In this document: positions 38,114-49,500 of the stretch, one piece after another
Layout: every line of letters starts with the position of its first letter
How positions within the stretch are numbered: the first letter of the stretch is position 1
DNA from: JANXQG01 sp963780045
GTDB lineage: Bacteria > Planctomycetota > Planctomycetia > Pirellulales > Thermoguttaceae
Direction of reading: 5' to 3'
DNA: 64,000 nucleotides
NCBI GenBank assembly: GCA_963780045.1
Contig: CAVZZZ010000001.1
Span: 3,844,001-3,908,000 of the forward strand
The notes under the pieces: generated by a model
The model's input: only the letters and a program-made list of their open reading frames with translations
What the model was told of the DNA's origin: nothing
Database searches by the model: none
Made by a program: the position numbers and the translations under genes

Positions 38114-39190
38114 ATGCGCCCCATTGCCTTATTGTTAAGCACTACAACCTTTTTTCTGCTGGCGGCGGCGCCGCTTCGCGCCCAAGTGCCCGAAGACCTG
38201 GCTGCGCCAAAGAAATTCCGCGCCTACCGGCTCGCCAGCACCGATCCTAAGCACCATAACGGCGACAGCCGCCCGATCGCACCCGGCGCGACGCTCAATC
38301 TGGGGCAAATCGAGGGGCACGGGCGGATCACGCATATCTGGTTCACGATCGCGGGCAAGTCGCCGGACCATCTTCGCGAGTTGGTCTTTCGCATCTACTG
38401 GGACGGCGCGGAGAAGCCAGCGGTGGAATGCCCTTTGGGCGATTTTTTCGCCCAGGGGTTCGGCCGCTACGCGGAGTTCCGCAGTGCGCCGGTGGCCATC
38501 GGCGGTGTGAAGGCGCTGAATTGCTACTGGCCGATGCCCTTTGCCAAGGGCGCGCGGCTGACCATGACCAATGAAGGCAGCGAGCCGATACATGCCTGCT
38601 ACTTCAACATCGACTATCGCCTGGACGACGAAGCGGACCCCAACGTTCGCTATTTCCACACCCAGTACCGGCAAGCCTTTCCGACCCCCAAAGCAAAAGA
38701 CTACACGATTCTGGAAACCACCGGCAGCGGACAGTTTGTCGGCACGTTCTTGAGCGTGATAGCCAACAGCGACCACTGGTGGGGAGAGGGCAACGACAAG
38801 TTCTATGTCGACGGCGCCGAAAAGCCGACCATTGAGGGTACCGGCAGCGAGGACTACTTCTGCGGCGCGTGGGACTTCCAGCATGCCTTCGCCAACCCCT
38901 ACAACGGCGTCTTGCTGTATACGAACAAGGAGATGGGCGGGGAGAAGCGGGGAATTCTAAATACCTGCTATCGCTGGCATATTCTCGACCCGGTTCCCTT
39001 CGTCAAATCGCTTCGAATGACGATCGAGCATGGCCGCGCCGGCTTCGACGACGATCGAAAGCCGTTGCGGAACCACTACGCCAGCGTGGCCTATTACTAT
39101 CTTGACAGCAGCGAGGGCGACGCTCCGTCGCTGCCTGCCTATAAAGACCGCGTGCCCCAACTGCTGCCGCTGCCGGAAGCAGCGAAATAG
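38114..39190 (+). CDS. GH172 family protein (DUF2961)
   Basis: A 358-residue secreted protein; signal peptide MRPIALLLSTTTFFLLAAAP. Family blocks: GHGRITHIWFTIAGKSPDHL, YWDGAEKPAVECPLGDFFAQ, NCYWPMPFAKGARLTMTNEG, and the active-site segment IEGTGSEDYFCGAWDF with candidate catalytic acids. DUF2961 is now GH172, whose known members act on D-fructofuranose or D-arabinofuranose linkages. The exact substrate here is unknown. It follows DUF1080 by 18 bp, with CCAAGGAACCACC before the ATG. The 3' flank to PEP2 (39191-39428) holds only the PEP2 promoter and leader. Confidence 0.88.
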   Translation: MRPIALLLSTTTFFLLAAAPLRAQVPEDLAAPKKFRAYRLASTDPKHHNGDSRPIAPGATLNLGQIEGHGRITHIWFTIAGKSPDHLRELVFRIYWDGAEKPAVECPLGDFFAQGFGRYAEFRSAPVAIGGVKALNCYWPMPFAKGARLTMTNEGSEPIHACYFNIDYRLDDEADPNVRYFHTQYRQAFPTPKAKDYTILETTGSGQFVGTFLSVIANSDHWWGEGNDKFYVDGAEKPTIEGTGSEDYFCGAWDFQHAFANPYNGVLLYTNKEMGGEKRGILNTCYRWHILDPVPFVKSLRMTIEHGRAGFDDDRKPLRNHYASVAYYYLDSSEGDAPSLPAYKDRVPQLLPLPEAAK

Positions 39191-39301
39191 CGCGGGAACC
39201 GGGAGCAAACCACTCCCTCGGCGGGGAAATGTGAAAACGGTTTGACAGCCAGCGCTTAGTGGGCGTTAAACGCAAAACAAACGACACCACTGGCAAATTG
39301 C

Positions 39302-39331
39302 TTGCGTAAAGAAGCGCCATCTGGTTAGAAT
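39302..39331 (+). promoter_or_regulatory. Predicted PEP2 promoter, TTGCGT-N18-TAGAAT
   Basis: -35 TTGCGT at 39302-39307 and -10 TAGAAT at 39326-39331 are 18 bp apart. The same pair, with TAAAAT as -10 and the same 18-bp spacing, lies at the same distance in front of PEP3 (46451-46480), while the spacers differ in sequence. Conservation of only the two boxes supports a real promoter. Confidence 0.65.
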
Positions 39332-39347
39332 TACTCGTGTAATGACA

Positions 39348-39428
39348 AAGGGCTACCCTCATCGTGGTTTAACGATGATGGGGGTTTTGGGGAGTCGGAA
39401 TTCGCCTTATCGGCGGGAGGGTGTTGGC
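39348..39428 (+). promoter_or_regulatory. PEP2 leader, copy 1 of a conserved structured 5' UTR
   Basis: About 80 nt from AAGGGCTACCCTCATCG to the ATG closely match the leader of PEP3. The first hairpin is CCCTCATCGT paired with ACGATGATGGGG; a second short hairpin, CGCC/GGCG around TTAT, ends at the ribosome site GGGAGG. The hairpins are positioned to control access to that site. It does not match a riboswitch class that I can recognise. Confidence 0.7.
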
Positions 39429-42400
39429 ATGTCGTTGTGTCTTCGGGGTTCCATGCGAATGTTGGTCGTCGCCCTTGTGGCGATTCCCTTAACGTTTTCC
39501 TCTCGGTTCGCAGCCGCAAAGGTATCAACTTTTTACCAAAACGGGTCGGACCCCGGCAGCGATTCGAGCTTCACGAGTCCCTTGACCGGCGCCTGCGCCG
39601 GGATGGGCCTTGCTCACCACACCCGGAAGCGCCGCCGCGACGGCCGGGAATGTCTACATCGATACGGGCTTCAATCTCCGCACACCGGGTAACAACACGT
39701 CGCAAACGTTTGCCGGGGCAGCCTTGGTGCTCTCCCCAAGTGCCGTGACGCTCGCCAACGGCGCCGTCACGAGCGGGGCGATTTTCAGCCCGGAGATGAT
39801 CATGAAGACCACGGCCACTACGGGGCCGGGCGGCGTTGGCGTTGATACGGCGAATGTGGTCCTCAACGGCGGTTTTGTCAATATGGGCACCTCCAACGGC
39901 ACGACCGATTGGGCGGTACTGGCCGGTACGTTGAGCGTTGCCGGTCCGATGGTCTCGGCATTGGGGGCCGACTCCGCCGAATTCTTGCAAGTCAATTCCT
40001 CCATCAGCGGCACCGGGGCGCTGCAAATCGGCGGCGGCACCGTTAGCGGTGGCACCGTCAATGTCGGCCAAAGCCAGGGCACCGTAATCCTCACCAGCAC
40101 TAACGTGAACTATTCCGGCGTTATTTCGGTCGGCAGCCTGGTCGGCACCGGCGCAACTCCCTTCGGCTCGGCCACCGCCAACCTGCAAGGATCGAACAGC
40201 GGCGGATACAACCAGAACATGCTGGAGGCCTTCGGCACGGGCCAGATCAACTTGTACAGCGCAGTAAACTCCGCATCCGGCGCCACCAACGGCTATACCG
40301 GCATTACCACCTTGTCGCTGTTGTCCGACGGCGCCGCCAGCGGCGGCCAGACCATCCTTGTAGGCAGTGGTGCAAACGCGACTGAACAATCTCAATGTCA
40401 GCAACAGCGCGACGGTCAACCTCAACAACTTCAGCGGCGTCAATACGGGCAACGTCTTCCAATTCGGCAACCTGAGCATCGGCGGAAGCGCCGGCACCAC
40501 CTCCGCATTGAAGCTGACCACGACCAGCGGATACGGTTTCTCGGTGGCCGGTACGACTTCGGTCACTGGGCCGGCGGCGATTGTCAATTTCACCGCATTG
40601 CCGTCAAACGTGGTCAGCCTGGGGTCGATCACCAATACGTATTCCAACGCCGCGAGTTTGTCGCTTTGGCAATCTCCGACGGCGTCCTCAACGTTTTCCA
40701 GCCAAGTTACCGACAACGGCGTAAACGCCTTGAGCATCGCTTTCACCGGCGGCTCGTGGACGCTCACCAGCCCGTCCAGCAGCTACATCGGCTCAACGAC
40801 GATCGGCAGCGGCACTTTGAACCTGGGCGCCGCCAACGCCGTGCCCGTGCAGAGCGCAATCGGCTTCGCCGGAAGCGCCGTGTTGAACATGGGCGCTTTC
40901 AGTCCGACCTTCGGCGGGCTGTCCACCACCGTGGCATCGGGTAGCACCGCCGTTGACAGCATGATTGGCGCCGGAACTTTGACCCTCTCGAACACCGCCG
41001 GCTCGTTCGTGATGAATGTCAACACATCCTCCAGTTCGGCGTTGAACCTGACCCAAGTTGGCGCTTTTTCCGCCAGCGTCGGCCAGTTTATCGTGGGCAA
41101 CGACACTGTCACCAGCCCCGCGGGAGTTGCCTTGCTTGCGCTCTCGCCGTCAAACACGATCACAACACCCACGCTCTACGTCGCCTACGGCAACGGCAAC
41201 GCCGGCAGCATGATCGCGTTTATGATCCTGGGCGCTTCCAACACCCTCAACGTGGGCAATCTCACCGTGGCCTACGACAAAGGCAGCACGGTTGGAGCTA
41301 CCAGTGAGATTTCGTGGACCGGCGTAACGCCGGGATTGCTGACCCTTGCCGGGTCTACCGGTCCCGGCAGCCGCGCGGAAGTGACTATCGGCCAATCCAA
41401 TTTTCCTGGAGGAACGGGCAGCAGCGCCATCGGCACCATCGACCTGACCGGCGGCACCGTGAATGCCGCCATTGACGTCCTGACCCTGGGCACGGTGACC
41501 GCGAACGCGCTCAACGCGGGAACGCAGGCCAACGGGACGTTCATCTTCACTGCCGGCTCGGTCAATGTGAACACGTTGATCGCCGGCTATAGCGCCATCA
41601 CCAACACGACCACTTCCACCGCCGCGGCGATCGGAACCGTCACCATCGGCGGCGGCACGCTGCAGGTGAACAGCGCTTTCACGCTGGCCAGCAGCCAGGG
41701 CGGGGTTGCGCCCACGGGCACGTTCAACCTCAACGGCGGCGTGGCCCTGATCGGCTGCCCGATCCAGGGCGGCGGCGGAACGAGCACCTTCAACTTCAAC
41801 GGCGGCACGCTCATGGCCGGCACGAGCAGCCCGACCTTCATGCAGGGACTGACCGGCGCGAACATCGCCAATGGCGGGGCCTTCATCGTCCCCAACGGCA
41901 ACAATATCACGATCGCCCAATCGTTGCAGTCCAGCGGCGGCAGCATCGGCGGCCTTACCGAGTCGGGAGCCGGCGTCTTGACCCTCACGGGCAGCAGCAC
42001 GTACGTGACTCCGACGACGATCAGCAACGGCGTGGTCAATGTCGGCTTCCTGTCGAATGTCAACACGCCCAGCCCCATTGGCCAGGGATCGGCGGCCGGA
42101 TCGCCCGCCGATCTGGTTATTGACGGCGGCACGCTGCAATATACGGGCAGCGTGCCAACGAGCACGAACCGCCTGTTTACCGTCGGTCCCAGCGGCGCGG
42201 CCACACTGGACGCATCGGGCAACGCCAACGGCTCGGCGACCATCGGCGGCGGCGGCGGGGCGATTGCCTTTGCCAACACTTCCGCGCCGGCCACACTGAC
42301 CTTGACCGGCAGCGGCGCAGGCGCCGCCGCGGGCACGCTTTCGGCCGTCGTCGGCGACAGCAATCCGGGGAATTTCGCCACCAATCTCGTCAAGATCGGC

Positions 42401-45400
42401 GCCGGCAGTTGGAACCTTAACGCCGCCAACACCTTGAGCGGACCGGTCAATATCAACGCGGGCGGACTGTACGTCAACGGCTCGCTGCCCTCAAGCGGCA
42501 CGGTCAATGTCGCCGGCGGCGCGGTGCTGGGCGGCACCGGCAGCGCGGGAAATGCAATCGTCTCGGCTGGCGGAGGGATCGACGTCATCGGCAACGCGGC
42601 AGCTACGCTGACGTTGAACTCCCTGAGTTTCAGCGGCAACGGCACGGTCTACATGCCGGCGTTCACCGGCACTTCCAACCTGACCCTTCAGGCAGGCAAC
42701 CTTACGGCCGGCGGCGCGGCCGGCTCGATACAAATCGACTTCCCCAATGCGCCCCTGGCGAACGGCACCTATCGCCTGATCGGCTACAGCGGCGCGATCG
42801 GCGGCGCCGGGTTCTCGGCCTTCGCGGTGGCCCAATCGGGAGCCCTCGGCGCCCGGCAGACTACCGCCTTAATGAACAACTCCGGCGAAATCGACTATCA
42901 AGTCACCGGCCAAACGCCCTTTTGGAACGGCACGCAGGCCGATTGGCTGGCCACGAATGCCTGGACGCTCCAGCCCTCCGGGTTGCAGACGACATTTATC
43001 ACCGGCGACAACGACGTCTTCGACGACTCGGCCGGCAGCGGCACTTTGTCGGTAGCGATCAACCAGGGCAACGTCGCCCCGATCAGCGTCACGTTCAACA
43101 ACAGTGCGGCCTCCTACAGCCTCAGCGGCGCCTACGGGATTATCGACGGCAGCACACTCACGTTTGTGGTTAAGAGCGGCACCGGCGCACTGACGATCGC
43201 CACTTCCAACACCTACAGCGGCGGCACCACGCTCAATGCGGGACTGTTGAACATCAACAACGCCTCGGCCATCGGCACTGGCCTGCTGACGATCAACGGC
43301 GGCACGCTGGACAATACCAGCGGCGCACCGATCACCCTCTCGACCAACAATAACCAGGTGTGGAACGCCGACATCGTGTTCAACGGCAGCAGCAGCTTGA
43401 ACATGGGGTCCGGGACCGTCGCTCTGGGCGCCAGCCGGGTCGTGACCGTGCTGGGCGGCAACCTCAGTGTGGGCGGCATCAGCGGCGCCGGCTTCAGCCT
43501 TACGAAGGCTGGCTCAGGCACGCTCACGCTCATCGGCGCGAACACGTACAACAGCGGCACGTTCGTCGCCGGCGGCCTGTTGCAAATCACCGGCGGCAGC
43601 AACAGCCTCAACACCGCCGGCGCAATCACCACCAGCGGCGGCACACTTGACCTTGGCGGCCAGGGCCAGAATACTTCGGGCCTGATCTCCTTCCAGGGCG
43701 GCGGCGCGCAAATCGGCACGCTCACGGAAACCGGAACAACGGCCTTCGACGCCCAAAGCGGGACCGTCAACGCTGTCCTTGCGGGTAATGTCGGCTTGAA
43801 CAAGACGAGCACCGGCACGGTGGTCCTTGGCAACGCCAATGCCTATACCGGCATCACGTCGGTAAGCGCCGGCGTGCTGCAATTGTCCGCCCCCAACGGC
43901 AGCTTACGCGCTGACCAGCCCGATCACCCTAACCGGCGGCACGTTGGACCTCGGCACGCAGTCGCAGAGCACGTCGGCCGCGGTCACGGTGCAGGGCGGT
44001 GTGCTGCAGAACGGCACGTTGAGCACGACAGGCGCGTTCACGATCCAGGGCGGCATCGTTCAGATCGGCACGCTGAGCACGTCCGGCGTGGTTACCTTCC
44101 AAGGCGGCCTGGCCCAGAGCGGCACGATAACGGAAACCAATACCGCCGACGCTTTTGCCGCGCAGAACGGGACGGTCAACGACGTCCTGGCGGGCAGCGT
44201 CGGCCTGAACAAGACCACAACCGGCTCGGTGCTGCTGGGCGCAAACAATCTTTATACCGGCAATACCGCGGTCAGCGCCGGCCTGCTGCAGATGGCCGGC
44301 ACGAACGCTTATGCCGGCACGACGAACCTTTCTGGCGGCACGCTGCAGACGTTGGTCACGGGCGCATTGCCCGCGACAACTACGCTGGTTCTCACGGGCA
44401 GCAACGTCGTGGACCTGGCAAGCACGACCAGCCAGACGATCAGCGCGCTGACGGCCACGTCCGCCGGCACGTCGGTCATCCAGAACATCGGCGCCGGCCA
44501 GACGTTCAGCATCTTCAACAACTCGGCCGGTACCCTCGTGAGCTTGAACAGCGTTACCGGCAGCTCCAGCGTGAGCCTTGGCGTATCGGGGCCGGGAACG
44601 TTTGCCGTCACTGCCACCAACGCATCCTTCGTGATGAGCATTGGCGCCGTGGCGTCGGCCGTCACCACGTTGAGCATGTCCGGACTCGGCACGTTCACTG
44701 CCAACGTCAACGAACTCGACTTCGGCGTCAATTCTCCCAATGGCGGCACCGGCGGATACGGCCTGGTGGCCCTCGCGCAAAGCAACACGATCACAGCGCA
44801 GAACTTCTACGTCGGAAAGGGGCCGTTCGTCATCGGCGCTACGTACACGGACGTGTATCTCGGCCAGTCCAACACGTTCAACGTCGCCAATTTCGGCGTC
44901 GGCACCGGCAAGCAAGGCGGCGCCTCCGGCACCCCGTCCGTCATTACCTTCAACGGGCAACACGGCACGTTCAATCTCTACGGCGCTACTGGTCCTGGCA
45001 GCGTCGCGGAGGTCACGCTCGGCTGGTACAACGTCAACGACACGGGCAACACGCCCACGGGCACGATCGACCTGACCGGCGGGACCGCCAACGCGAACAT
45101 CGACACGTTGACCCTGGGTCTGGGAGACGTGGTAAACATCGACAACCAGACCCCGACCGGCACGTTCATCTTCGGCGCCGGCTCGGTCAATGTGAACAAC
45201 CTGGACATCGGCCAGACGAACGCCGACAACACCACCAACAGCGGCCAGCCGCGGGGCATATTCACCATCAACGGCGGCACGCTTACGGTAAACAGCAGTT
45301 TTGTACTCGGCAACAAGTTCGGCGCCACCACGCCCGTCGGCACTTTCAACCTCAATGGCGGCGTGGTCGTGGTCGGTTCCAACGTCCAGTCCGTCACGAC

Positions 45401-46304
45401 GAACGGCGGCACGGGCTTCTTCTACTTCAACGGCGGCACGCTCGTTGCCGGCGCCAGCAGCACGAACAACTACTTGGCGGTCACCGACGCCTACGTCGAA
45501 GGCGGCGGGGCATTCATCAACACCAACGGCTACTCTATCTCGATCAGCCAGAACCTGCTTGATGCCGGCAACGGCGCGTTGACCAAGCTGGGCGCCGGCG
45601 AGCTCGCCCTGGGCGGCGCAAACACCTATGCCGGCGGCACGACCGTTTCGGCCGGCACGCTGCAATTGAACAACAGCAGCGCCCTGGGCGCCCCGACCGG
45701 CCCGTTGACCGTCAACAGCTCCGTGCTCGACCTCGACGGCAACAACCCCACGGTCGGCGCGTTGTCCGGCAACGCCTTCGCCTTGATCGCCAACAGTGCC
45801 AACAGCACCGGCGGCACCTTGACGGTCAGCCCCGTGGCCGGCGCGACGAGCACCTACAACGGCACGATCGCGGACGGAACGACGGGCGGTACGGTCGGCT
45901 TGCAGTTGACGGGGACAGGGACCCTCTATCTCGCCGGCACAGGCGGGTATAGCGGCGGCACGACCGTTGCCGGCGACGCGACGCTGATCGTTACTTCTCC
46001 ACTAGCGATCAATGCCTTGGGACTCGGGACCAACCTAGCGGTTGGGTCCGAATTGGCGATCTTTGGGACGGTCCAGCCGGCGGGTCAATCCGCCGGCGGC
46101 GGTGGGTCCGTCCCTGTGCCGGAACCGGGCACGCTGGCTTTGCTTGCTGCCGGCGCCGCAGGGGCCGGCATCGCCGTATTCCGCCGTCGTCGGATTCGAC
46201 CTCTCCGCGCGAAATGGAAACAATCGCGCACGGCGCTTGCCGGCAATTCGAGCTTGATTGCCGGCAAGTCCCGCACTGGTCCGCCGTTGCCGGCCAGCGG
46301 TTAA
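39429..46304 (+). CDS. PEP2: giant autotransporter-associated beta-strand repeat protein with PEP-CTERM anchor, three frameshifts
   Basis: A surface protein of about 2,290 residues. ATG 39429 follows CGGGAGGGTGTTGGC; the signal peptide includes MLVVALVAIPLTFSSRF, AAA. The body is built of beta-helix repeats such as GTLTLIGANTYNSGTFVAGG and repeated FNGGTL blocks, and the end carries VPEPGTLALLAAGAAGAG, then FRRRRIRP, a PEP-CTERM sorting signal. Three shifts, each fixed by removing one base, occur near 39595, 40372 and 43905; with them corrected the length is divisible by three. The last 600 bp are nearly the same as in PEP3. Promoter and leader are also shared, so expression of the two is probably coordinated. 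The last 30 codons run into a conserved hairpin and may be a read-through artefact. Confidence 0.87.
46236..46268. terminator. Conserved 3' hairpin at the end of PEP2
   Basis: CTTGCCGGCAAT (46236-46247) pairs exactly with ATTGCCGGCAAG (46257-46268) around a 9-nt loop. Related sequence, CGCGCGAGGCGCTTG followed by an imperfect partner, follows PEP1 (16944 onward) and PEP3 (55111 onward). No T-run follows. It may end the transcripts or stabilise their 3' ends. In PEP2 it lies inside the last codons because the frame stays open to 46304. Confidence 0.55.
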
Positions 46305-46450
46305 TCTGAAGCGAAGATCGTCGCGCGAGGCTTGCGCCTTACCGGGGGCCCGCGCGGCGGAATCGGCGATATCGACCAGGACGGTGAACTACCACCGTCC
46401 CGTTCGGATTTGAACGCTTCAATCTTCGGCCGAAGAAAGTCGCAAATCGC

Positions 46451-46480
46451 TTGCGTCTGGAACCATTTTCGGGTTAAAAT
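46451..46480 (+). promoter_or_regulatory. Predicted PEP3 promoter, TTGCGT-N18-TAAAAT
   Basis: -35 TTGCGT at 46451-46456 and -10 TAAAAT at 46475-46480, spacing 18, as in front of PEP2. The -10 overlaps a small palindrome, GGGTTA and TAACCC (46471-46485), that PEP2 does not have and that could be an operator. Confidence 0.62.
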
Positions 46481-46495
46481 AACCCTTGCAACAGT

Positions 46496-46576
46496 TAAGG
46501 GCTACCCTCATCGTGGTTTCATCGATGATGGGGTTCCTGGGAGTCGAATTCGCTTTATCGGCGGGAGGGTGTGTTC
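46496..46576 (+). promoter_or_regulatory. PEP3 leader, copy 2 of the conserved structured 5' UTR
   Basis: The sequence from AAGGGCTACCCTCATCG to the ATG differs from the PEP2 leader at few positions, mainly in the loop of hairpin 1 (TGGTTTCAT against GGTTTA), next to single-base changes after the stem. The hairpin stem CCCTCATCG with CGATGATGGGG is kept, as are the CGC...GCG hairpin and the GGGAGG ribosome site. Confidence 0.7.
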
Positions 46577-49500
46577 ATGTCTTCTTGCGTTCATTCTTTC
46601 ATGCGCTTTTTGGTCGCGGTCCTTGCAGCAACAGTCACGGGATTCTTCGCCCTGACCGCACCCGTGATGGCGCAGACGGCCACATATTACACGAACACGT
46701 CCCAGAGCGCAGGCAACTGGGCTACTGCATCCGGCGGAGCCGCTGGAACGATCTGGAACACGAGCCCTACGGGCGCTGGCGGCACCTCGGAGACCTTTAC
46801 AGCCAACAACTCCGCGGATTGGGTAGCTGTCAGCGGCGCTCTCGTGCGCTCTACTAGTATGAGCAGCTTTACGGGCTACGCCCTTATCCTCGACGCCGGA
46901 GCACAGATCCGGTTCAAAGGCACTACGGCGTCGGGCGGCTATGGTGCGGCTAGCCCCACGTATCAGACCGCGAGCGTCTACTTCAACGCGAGCCCCAGCG
47001 GCACCGCCGCGGGGACTGGTCTCATCTTGAACGGCGGCACGCTCGACCCGGGCGATAACGGCCCCGCTACTCCGGTGGCCTCCGGATCCATGTATACCCT
47101 CACAGGGCTGCTCAATGTTGCGTCCAACTCGTTCGTTGATTGTGGGAATGGCGCAAACACCACCGGGCGGGTCATTGACTTGGAGATGTCGATTTCCGGC
47201 AGTAACATGATCACTCTGGTTAACGCCGGCGCCAGCACGAACACCTATTCGGGGAGCAATGGCGCATTATTTGGAAGTCGGAAACAGCGGCGGGACCGCC
47301 TCGAGCACGTTTTCCGGCACCTGGAGCATTAACCAATATGGGCTGGACACGAACGGGTTAAACGTCCTGGGGATGTCGGGGGCCGTGGGCGTCTCTACCG
47401 TAAACTTGGGGAGCACTGCCACTTTTTGCATGAGCGGGACGGGCGCTAACAACCTTACACCGAACTCGAACAACAGCCAGGCGATCGCTGCGCTGAACTC
47501 GTTGTCCAGCGGCGCCGGCACGGTCAACTTGGGCGCCAATACCCTGACCATAGACGGAGGCGCAACCTCGAGCTACTCAGGATTGATACTCGGCGCCGGG
47601 GCCCTGAACTTCAGCGGAACCGGCACGAAGTTTTTGGGCCACGCGAACACCTACACCGGCGGGACAACGCTCAGCGCCGGCTCGCTGCAACTGCAGGTGG
47701 CCAACGCCCTGGGGAGCGGGAATCTTAACGTCAACGGCGGCACGCTCGATTTGGATGGCAATGCGCAATCGCTGGGCGCGGTCAACCTCGCCGCCGGCAA
47801 TATCCTCTCCAGCGCCGGCGCGCCGACGCTGACCGGCACTTCGTACAGCGTGCAGTCGGGCTCGATAAGCGTCAGTTTGCTCGGCGGCGCCGCGGCCTTG
47901 GCCAAGACGGGCCCCGGCCTGGTGAACCTCGGCGGCGCGGCGAGCACCTACGGGGGCGGCACGTCGATCACTGGCGGCACGCTGCAACTGGGTCATTCCA
48001 ACGCCGTGGGCACGGGGAGTGTGAACATCAGCGGCAACGGCAGCACGCTCGATCTGAACGGCAACGCGCAGTCCAGCGGCGCGGTCAGCCTCGCCGGCGG
48101 CAGCATCGTCTCCAGCGCCGGCGCAGCGACTCTGACCGGCACGTCCTACAGCGTGCAATCCGGTACGATCAGCGCCGGTCTGGGCGGCGCCTCCGCGGCG
48201 ATGACCATGACCGGACCCGGCCTGCTTACGCTCAGCGGCTCCAACGGCTACGGCGGCGGGACCACCATCAGCGGCGGCACAGTGCAACTGGGCAATGCCG
48301 CCGCGCTGGCGCCAGTTCCGGACCGCTGACCGTCAGTAATACGGGCACGCTCGACGTCCACGGATTCAACGTCAACGCCGGCGCGCTCAGCGGCGGGGGA
48401 ACCATCGACAACCTTCTGGGCAACGGTTCCTTGAACCTCGGCAACGGCAATGGAACGAGCACGTTCGCGGGCACGATCCAGAACACCGGGGGAAGCCTCA
48501 ACCTTTCCATGAACGGCGCCGGCGTTTTGACCCTCTTGGGCGCCAACACCTATTCGGGAACCACGAGCGTCAATGCCGGAGGGCTGTTCGTCAACGGCAC
48601 GCACACGGGCGGCGGCGCATATACTGTGTTCTCCGGCGGGACCCTGGGCGGAGCGGGGACCATCTCCGCGCCCGTGACCCTCAATGCCGGCGCCTCCCTC
48701 GTGGCCGGCAACGCCATAGGCTCCACAACCGCGGGCACCCTCTCCCTGGGCGGCCTCACGACGAGTGGCGGCGCGACTGCCAACTACGTCCTCTCCATCA
48801 GCCCCCTCAGCGGCAACACCACCGTTCAGGTCAACGGGCCGCTGACGCTCAATGGCACCACGACGGTGGCCGTCAACGACGTCTCAGGGGCGCTGGTCAC
48901 GGGCGACTACCCGCTCTTCGCATACAACGGCGCGCTGACCTACTCTTCCAGCGCCACGTCGCTCGTCCTGGCGTCGCCCGGCACCGTCGTAAGCCCCCGT
49001 CAAACGTACGTTTTTGATTACGGCAGCACGACCCCGGGGATCGTCTCGCTGGACATCAGCGGCAACCCGTTCAATCTCGCCTGGGCCGGCGGCTCAGGCA
49101 ACGTCTGGAGCCAGAACGTCACCGGCAACCAGGTCTGGTGGGACGGCACCGGCAGCTACTCGGCGAACAACTTCTTCGCCAGCGGCGACATCGTGACCTT
49201 CAGCGGCAGCGCCGGCGCGGGAAACCTGAGCGTCACCCTCTCCGGCGCGCTTTCTCCGAGTTCCGTGACCGTCACTGGCACTAACAATTACACATTTCAC
49301 GGGTCAGGTTACATTCAAGGCCCGACGTCACTGACGTTGGTCGGCCCGGGCACGTTGTCGCTCGGCAACACCTCTGGCGGAAACCGTTACACCGGAGGCA
49401 CTTTTATCCAGGGGGGGACAATCGTTCTGAGCAACAACAACGCGCTGCCCGCGGCCGGCGCGGTCACTTTCGGGTCGAACTCCACCAGCGGCACGCTCGA

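Noticed and set aside
39348..39428. PEP leader as a known c-di-GMP (GEMM) or other named riboswitch
   Set aside because: The core motifs of GEMM and other classes I know are missing.
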